From: Mortierella sp. BCC40632
Taxonomy: Eukaryota; Mortierellomycota; Mortierellomycetes; Mortierellales; Mortierellaceae
Reading direction: 5' to 3'
Assembly: GCA_011634665.1 (NCBI GenBank)
Contig: WAEK01000007.1
Location: forward strand, 1,661,501 to 1,725,500
DNA: 64,000 bases
This document shows positions 56,950-64,000 of this stretch, in pieces. A program made the translations under genes and the position numbers. The notes beneath the pieces are model-generated. The model was not told the origin of the DNA. It did no database searches and saw only the letters and a list, made by a program, of their open reading frames with translations. The stretch's first letter is position 1; each line of letters opens with the position of its first letter.

Positions 56950-59900
56950 TCATTTATCTCGACTTCGAACCCATTCTGGAGGGTCTCCCACTGACATGGT
57001 GACGGGATCCACTAGTCCATTATAGCTTTCATACACCGTATAATCAAACGTCGTAAACTCTCGATCAATCAATTCCATCAAGAACGCTTCTCGTTCTCTT
57101 TCTGACATGTTGGCTAAAATCGCTGCTTCAGAGGCCGCTGCCGCTGCCGCTGCAATATTAACCGCTCCAATGATACCTCCTGCTGCTGCCATGGTCCTGA
57201 TCCCTCCTGCTGTTGGCGTCGTGGGACGCCTCAGTGTCTGAGGAACAGGTTGTTGTGTCGGAATAAGTCGTTGTCGTGAAATGGAATGGTCCAAGGGCAT
57301 TGGGATAATCACTGGAGATGAGATGGCCTGTTGTGGCAACGCCGCATCTTCATCCGGTTGAAAGGGTGAGTATTTGGTTGGCTGAAGCTGAGAGGACACC
57401 ATGGAAGAATCCTGACCGACCAAAGATGGAGACAATGTTTGATCAGCCTTGGACTCACCCGCTACCCCTTCGGCATTCACTCCATTGGTGGACCCAGCCA
57501 TTGGATCACCCACCATGGCTGGAGAGTCATTGGTCCGATGGAGACTAAAGCTACTGATCTTTTTTGATAACTGGGGTCGTTTTTCCGTCTCTCCTAGATC
57601 TGGTTTCGAGAGCGACACAGAAGTGATCCCAAACCCTTCGCTACTAGCACTCTTTCGTAACGCCGACTCCTGATTCGGGCCGGTTGTCACGGTCGCCGTT
57701 GCAACTGCAATCGGTAGTGCTGAGGAGTTGGCTGTGGGCTTTGAGCGGAGATAAAACGACGCTGGATGAAGCTCTGGCGACAATGGTCGGGGCCAAGAAG
57801 GCTGTGGTTGAGGCATAGGAGGCATGTAGTTGGTCTGTCGATCACAATCTCGGTCTGGAGGAGGTGAGGATGGGAACCGGAGTTGTGGGACCACCACCAC
57901 CGCCGTTGGAGAGGTGGATATGGGGAACTCTCGACTGCCGTTGGGAGGTGTGTCAATTGGGGATAGGGGTATAGATTGGAACTGTGTCTGTCGAGAAAGA
58001 ACCGAGGCAACCGATTGTTGGTATTGCGACGAGCTCTGCGAGGAGGATGAAGAAAGGGTCTGATGGATCCCAGGTCCCTGTCGTGCTCCTGAAACCGAAG
58101 ATGGATAGGCTTTGGTCTGAATAGTTGGTTGCGTGGGCGGACATCCATCGCTATTCCCGCCAAGATGTGACCTAGAGTCCTTCTTGTTCAGTGATCCGTT
58201 GGTTGAAGATTCGGCAGCTGCCTTGGCAGCTGCCTTGATCGACAGTCTCTTGAGACTCTCTTCAATCTTTTTGTTCATCTCTTCCATCGCCTTTGCTGCT
58301 GCGACCTGAACAGCAAGCGCCTCCTCCTCTTCAGCCTTTAGTCGCGCATGTTCCTCCTTGAGTGCTCTATTCTTTTCACGTTGCATCCTTTGTGCACGTT
58401 TACGAGTTGATGTATAGGTAAGAGGATCGTCGTCCAGCAACAATTCCTCCAAGTCATAGGTCGTATCAAAGTTGGCATTCTCGGATGGCGGTCGGTATTC
58501 TGGGGTTAAGCGCTTTGTTTCCAATAGTTGCCACCATTGACCCACGTCCATGTTATCCTGCTGAGCTGCCTTTATGAAGAAGGGATGGTTTCGGATTCCG
58601 TACATTCCGCCTTGAGCGCCAAGTCGTTCTCTTGGGTCTCTGCTTAAAAACTATTTGTAGCAATTGAGCAAAATAAATGGAAGGGAGGGGGAGACATAAT
58701 GAATCGACTGTAGGTTGGTGCTGAGACATCACAAATCATTAGATACCACAGGCTCTTACTCCTTGCATGGCCTCGATGCACTCTCTCGAGACACCCTCCT
58801 TGGCTGGGTACTCAATTTTATGGTGTTGAATCGCCCGTTTGAGTTCGGTTACACTCTCGGTCTGAAACGGTCGCTGGTTATATATACATTCATAAAATAG
58901 GACGCCAATTGCCCACCAGTCGACACTGGTTCCATATCCGGTTCCCTTAAACACTTCGGGGGCCATATACGCTACTGTTCCTGATTGTGACATCAGGATT
59001 GGCTTTTCTGGTGTGAGTTTGCAGCCAATGTTGAAATCGGTCAAATGGGCATGTCCGTCTTCATCGAGAAGAACGTTATCAGGTTTGATGTCCCGGTGGA
59101 CGATGCCTAGCGAATGAAGGTGATTAACAGCCGAGCATAGCTCTGCAATCCAGAACCGGACTGTGCTCTCGTCGAATGTCTTTCTGTTCATGTGAAACCG
59201 AAGATCACCTCCCATCCTGAATAAAATAGATGCAGGGGGAAAAAAAGGGGGGAGATAAAGAGGGGATATATTGGTTATTTGGGCTCGCTGATAAAATGAA
59301 TTCATAGAGCTACCATCAGCTTTTTGACAAGTACTCTGGAAGGTCCTTGTCTCGAGATCCGAGAGGGAACAATCGATGACTTCTGAGTGTAGTTGGACGC
59401 CAATGAAAAAAAAAAAAAAAAAGAATAAAAAACAAAAACAAAATAAGAGGTCCAAAAATTATTAAGGACTTACATAAGATCCATGCACATATACATGTAT
59501 TCATCGTCCTGGAAAGCGAATCGTAGGTTCACAACAAAGATATGGTCCAAGTTCTCGAGGATGTGACGTTCACGTAAGATGTTCCTGACAGCATCCATTT
59601 TGATGACCTGTGACTTGGAGATATATTTCAATGCATAAATCTTTCCTGTGTCGCGCCTTTCGACCATGCGGACCTAAATAGAGCATAAGCAATAGCTGGT
59701 TTAGTTGCTGTGTGTCAAGATCAGGGCGGTGCAAAAAAAAAAAAAAAAAAAGATCTCAAATAGACCGAGTGATTCGGAGGATTTAATAAGCTGGTCCTCC
59801 CCTCTTCTCTCTCACCATGTACACGTTTTTTTTTTCTTCTTCTCTCTCTCTTTTTTTTTCTTTTTCTTTTTTCAAGAGCACAGAAAGCTGAATTCGATCT

Positions 59901-60700
59901 GTCCAGACGCCCTTTGATTATGTGGTGTGGTGTGTGTGGTTGTGATGTCTGCTCTCAGTGTGAATCAGTGTGTGTCCGTCTCTTTCCCCTGACCCATCGA
60001 CCCTGATTTTGTGTATTTCATCTTCTGTGCCACATTAAGATGGATACCCAAAAATAAAATAAAAAACGGTCTCTCCTAACGTGCTGATGCTAATGATGTT
60101 CCTGAAGTGGTCACTTTCTCTCTCTCACTCTCTACCCCCAATGGTCCGTTGTGTTGTAAATAGAAAGAAAGAAAAATGGCGTGTCGGTATCTTTTGGGAC
60201 AGAGTCTGTTTCCCAGAGAAAAAAAAAAAAAAAAAAGGTCCGATACTCTATCCTCCATAAGGTCAAAAGGAGGAGAAAGAAAGAGAAAAGGAAGGGAGGG
60301 GATAGAGAGAGAGAGAGAGAAGGAAGAGGCGGATTGGTCATGTCATGAACTGAATGTGTCTCATTTACCTTGCCAAAGGATCCTCGTCCAATCACTCGGC
60401 GAAGCCTGAACTGGAAGAGATTGACTACACTTTTTCCCAAACAGAGAAACAATGGGGACAGTTGAAAAGGCAAGAGAGGAGAGAGTCCATCCAAAAAAAA
60501 AAAAAAAAAAAAAGAAAAAAAAAGATCAGTTCTCCGCTCATCCAAAATGTGTGAGTTTTGTCCCATCCCATGCCAATAAATACAATGGATGCTTTTCTTT
60601 GATGGATGAACAAGAGAGAGAAAAAAAAAAGTGTGTCGAACATGAACTTGCCTTCGGTCAGTTCTGCATCCTGATCCCCACGACTAGTTCCGTTGCCCAT
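56950..60700 (-). CDS. AGC-type Ser/Thr kinase of the YANK/STK32 group
   Basis: Exons 60700-60652, 60424-60369, 59673-59474, 59216-58760 and 58650-56950 give 820 residues. The start MGNGTSRG fits an N-myristoylation signal (Gly2, Ser6), as in animal STK32. An in-frame ATG 24 nt upstream would destroy it. The kinase domain (residues about 18-275) has IGRGSFGKV, YALKYI, HRDIKPDNVLL and LTDFNIG. DFN in place of DFG is typical of this group. GTVAYMAPEVF and DWWAIGVLFYEC follow. The post-kinase DLEELLLDDDPLTY is also characteristic. A Glu/Ala/Lys coiled coil and a long Ser/Pro/Gln-rich tail (about 450 residues) follow and are not found in animal STK32. The first intron has a GC donor (GAAG|GCAAGT). 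Substrates are unknown. Confidence 0.9.
60425..60651 (-). other. GC-AG intron 1 of the YANK-like kinase gene
   Basis: On the minus strand the donor is GAAG|GCAAGT and the acceptor GTGTAG|TC. The join gives ELTEVNLFQFRLRRVIG, and no GT donor nearby keeps the frame. The intron contains an A/T homopolymer block. Confidence 0.75.
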
Positions 60701-61886
60701 CGGGTTCCTGGTTTGGCTCGTCAAGAGCGAGAGTGGGCTAAGCGTTGAGATGGGTTATGATGTTCCTGGCTGAATGAGGGGAGAGAGTGTATCTTGCTCT
60801 CACTCTCTCTTTCTCCGTCTCTTTTCTCTTTTCTCCAGGGCGCAAGGTGGGGATGGGCCTAGGATGCAGGAATGGAGGGATGTAGACGAGGTTGAATGAG
60901 TCTAGGAGTGAGAGAGAAAGAAGGAAAGAAGAAAGAACAGAAAAGAGAGAGCAGAGAGGAGAAGAAAAAAAGAGAGAGAGAGGAGAGAGGACTGAAAAGG
61001 GGAGAGAGCAGGGAAAACAACAAAAAAAAGGGTGGAGGGTGTGTCTGACCCAACAAGCAAAGGAGTACGGTAAAAAAAAAAGGGTCGAGGAGACAGAAAC
61101 AAAGAACGAACTGAACAAGGGTAAGAGATGAGAGAGAGAAAGCGAATGGGCTGTTTCCTCCTCGTTTACACTCTATTACACTCGCATCTTTGTCCCTGTT
61201 TCTATTTGACGCACTGTCGCCCACTCTCACCCTCGTCCTATCTCATCGTCCAGTCTGGAGATGACATGACAAAGGTCGGTGGCGAGAATCAAAAAAAAAT
61301 CGTATGAACCTTGCATGAGTGTAATTAAAGGACTCAGCTGGGCTCTTTCCATGTGCTGCTCGCTCATTCCTCCGGGTTGGGGAGGCGAGGCAAGGGCGCA
61401 CCATCAGGACAAAAAAGAGCAAAAGAAGGCGCTTCTCTCCCTACCCTAGTCTTGGCTGTCGTTGAGCTTTGGCCTGGAATGAATGAAAGTGAGCCAGGTT
61501 GGATTGATTTCAGCCCCAGATTGGCGCTATTACTGTTGCTACTGCTGATGTTGGGGGGGAAGCCAGTGAAATGTGAGGCGGAGGTGCTATCTGGTTCCTA
61601 TTTTCTCTCTCTCTCTTTTTTTTATAGTCAAAGTACATTCTGTCTAAGACGGGCTAATTGTATTCTTCCTCCTTCATCAATATGCTTCATGTCTTCCTCG
61701 TGTTGGAACAGTATCTAGGGGTTGGTTGTCACGTCTAGGGGTAGCTAGTCTTTAGTAACCCTCACCCCCTCCTCACTCTCACTTCATCTCATCCTTTCAT
61801 TTCATGGATAGCAAATAATAGCTTCACCTTAAAGCTTCTGGTATTCATTTCATTTCTTTCCTTCTTTCTCTCTCTCTTTCTTTCTT
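60701..61886. other. Intergenic region, purine-rich
   Basis: GA-rich strand (60900-61140) and a mixed stretch with no coding signature. It is the 5' region of the kinase gene (-) and the 3' flank of the kelch gene (-). Confidence 0.6.
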
Positions 61887-64000
61887 TTAATACAAATCAT
61901 CTGCGACACCTTCATCCACGCATACCTCAAAGTCCGTGATCTGCGGTAAGTACGCGCAGGCACTCAAATCCAAGATGTAAATGTCATCAAACACAGTCTG
62001 GCCATCATACCCTCCAAACACAAACAATCGTGAGTCATAAAGCAAGGACCCATGGTATCCACGTCCTGCAGGTGGAAGCCCAAAAATCCGTCTCGTCTCC
62101 CATGACCATGTCACCAAATTCAACATGTACACTTCACTTGAGTATCGACTTCCATCATGACCTCCCATCACAAAGAGATAGGATCCGACCTGGGTCGATG
62201 TATGAGAGAGTCGTGGTATAGGTCGGTTGATGTCGACTCGAGCCCACTCCATTGTTTCTAAGCATGGCGAAAGAAAATAATAATAATAATAATAATAATA
62301 TATAAACCATCAAGAGTTCGGTAAAATTATTAGGACGACTGATCTAGTAATTGTCTGAGTCTCCCACCCCTCATCTTCTCACCTTCTCACCTTCTCTCTT
62401 TCTCTTTTTTTTTTTTTTTTTTCCAAAAAGAAAAAAAAGGACAGTAAAGGGTACTTACCAAGGTCAAGAACATGTACATCTGAGAAACATTCGAGACCAT
62501 CACTACCTCCATAGATGATCCATTGTGAATTGATCAGATTACTGGTATGGTATCCTCGCGAAATTGGGATCTCACCCGTCGTAGTGATCTCAGTCCAGGT
62601 CATATCCTTCAAGTTGAGTCGATACAGATCATTCAGGGCCTGGATACCATCACCTCCTCCAAAGACGTATAGACAATTTTGGTAATAACAACTCGTATGA
62701 GCTCGGCGTCGACAAGGCTTCTTTCCAGCTGTCGGCGGGTTTGTCCATGTTAATGTGTCTATCCAGTAAAATTGAGAAGTGGGGGTATAAGTATCTATTC
62801 ATAATAGTAAAAAAGAAAAAGAAAAAAAGACGATACAAAAGTACTCACCAGTATCCAGCATATAGAGTTCGTTAAAGTAATGTGGTCCATCACCTCCACC
62901 AAAGACAAAGAGTCGCTTATTGTCAACAAGTGTTGACGAATGAGCTCGGCATGGAGGTGGAATCGAACCAAACGTCTTGGGCTGTGTCCAGTACATTGTG
63001 TCTACACCCAGTCCACGAGAGCAATCAAGAAATCGATCATCCCCCCTTCCTCAGTGTTAATTTGATCCGCATTGTTTCCATGTCATTCTTCTTTTCCACA
63101 AACTCACACCAAGACCAAAAGAAAAATAAAGGGTGTATGTGGAGGGGGGATAAAACTAAGTGCTTACCGGCATCAAAGATGTAAAGGTTATTATAACAGC
63201 TATTCGAGTCACAACCACCAAAGACATACACAGACTCTCCGACGAGATTCACGGTTTGAGCTCTCAGGTCTTTGGGTGGAAACTGTCCATGCACCTTGGC
63301 GCGTGTCCAATGCATGCCTGGGGTTGGCGCAGGGGCCACAACATTGCTCGGTCTTTGAGCCCCAACACCGATCCTAGCACCATTTGCGCCATTGCTTCCT
63401 TCCTTGGAGGCATCATTCTTGGACCTTCGTTTCTTGTGCTGCTGTTGCTGTTGTTGCTGTTGTTGCGGCTGTTGTTGTTGTGATTGAGATTGGGATTCGG
63501 TGTCGGCTCTGTTGTCGGCTCTGTTGTCGGCTCTGGTACCATTCGTTTGTGAAGCATTGTTCTCGTTGCTGTTGCTGTTGCTGTTGCTGCCTCCCCTGGA
63601 CTCTACAGATCTTGAAGAAGTTGGTCTCGACATTGACCGAGTTTGCTCTGTCGAAGTCTGACTCGTTCCTGATGTAGGAGGCAACGTCGTTGACGATGAG
63701 GAACTTGGGATTGTTCCACGCTCCCTTTGACTTGGACGAGTCGATTCACTACCAGAGACATTACTTCCATTCCAAGCAGAGCCAATGTTCCTTGCAGATC
63801 GAACAGATGATACGGGCGGAGGACGGGTGGCATTGCCTCCTGCGTCCTCTTTCCTTTCCGTGCCAGTGGTTGAATTGGTAAGATTGGCCAAGGTAGGGAT
63901 ACCCCTGGTGATGCTGCTTTGTTGATTTGGGTGACCAGTCTTCATGGACAAGAAACTGGTGTTTCCCGAGAAACTGGTATCTCTTCCATTCGCTAGGTCT
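61887..64000 (-). CDS. Kelch-repeat protein, N-terminus outside window
   Basis: The gene is open at the right edge. Exons 64000-63168, 63001-62849, 62758-62459 and 62257-61887 encode at least 551 residues. A Ser/Thr/Asn-rich region with a polyglutamine stretch (63435-63482) precedes at least six kelch blades with the usual hydrophobic, GG and Tyr/Trp pattern: VYVFGGCDSNSCYNNLYIFD, LFVFGGGDGPHYFNELYMLD, LYVFGGGDGIQALNDLYRL, IIYGGSDGLECFSDVHVLD, LFVMGGHDGSRYSSEVYML and LFVFGGYDGQTVFDDIYIL. It probably forms a protein-binding beta-propeller. It ends shortly after the last blade, so a closing strand may come from upstream. All three introns fall in phase 1 just after the blade-end Asp. No BTB or other partner domain is visible. 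Confidence 0.88.
63435..63485. repeat. CAG/CAA repeat encoding polyglutamine
   Basis: Mixed TTG/CTG units on the + strand (CAA/CAG on the coding strand) encode a Gln-rich run ahead of the kelch blades. Confidence 0.85.

Noticed and set aside
60738..61230. Overlapping Phe/Leu/Ser-rich minus-strand frames
   Set aside because: They are translations of a GA/CT-rich spacer with no start context or conserved motif.
1..64000. Search for CRISPR arrays, rRNA, tRNA and intact transposons
   Set aside because: No regular direct repeats with spacers, no tRNA-like folds, and no transposase, integrase or reverse transcriptase motif were seen by eye.

Overview
The window is nuclear DNA of a filamentous fungus, most likely an early-diverging one (Mortierellomycota or Mucoromycota; inferred from gene content, not from a marker gene). 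Genes carry several short introns with GT-AG or GC-AG ends. Intergenic and intronic DNA is full of long A or T runs. The content includes a BRWD/PHIP-type chromatin protein, a YANK/STK32 kinase and a decayed crinkler-type NTPase. No rRNA, tRNA or CRISPR array was recognised. Splice models were built by hand: exon phases were checked for continuity and joined to family signatures, and none has been tested against RNA.

Layout. 0-11.8 kb: an N-rich protein running off the left edge (-), a long-chain acyl-CoA synthetase (+), an Ark/Prk-type kinase (+) and a four-span membrane protein (+). 11.8-16 kb: an accessory-looking stretch with a broken crinkler-type gene (-), a small zinc-finger ORF (+) and a decayed ORF containing a tandem duplication. 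17.9-19.4 kb: the first of three Old Yellow Enzyme (OYE) paralogues. 20-23 kb: a divergent methyltransferase/DUF952 pair and an 80-residue membrane protein. 24.7-28.6 kb: IMP2 (+) convergent with ATG12 (-), which is divergent from the proteasome ATPase RPT3 (+). 31-34.2 kb: CPD photolyase (+) convergent with V-ATPase subunit F (-). 35.5-41.3 kb: the BRWD/PHIP homologue (+). 41.6-45.4 kb: two tandem OYE genes (+). 46.4-51.7 kb: a 700-residue orphan and a polytopic Golgi-type membrane protein (both +). 52-64 kb: four minus-strand genes, namely a TPR protein, an AVT-type amino acid transporter, a YANK-like kinase and a kelch protein open at the right edge.

There is no operon-like logic. Functional themes that recur are OYE-type ene reduction (three copies with one shared intron position), organelle and protein homeostasis (IMP2, ATG12, RPT3, VMA7, AVT) and kinases or WD/kelch scaffolds. 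The least ordinary features are the crinkler remnant, the OYE family with homopolymer-filled introns and a possible alternative mitochondrial start, the fungal BRWD/PHIP protein, three well-formed GC-AG introns, and a kelch gene whose introns match repeat boundaries.
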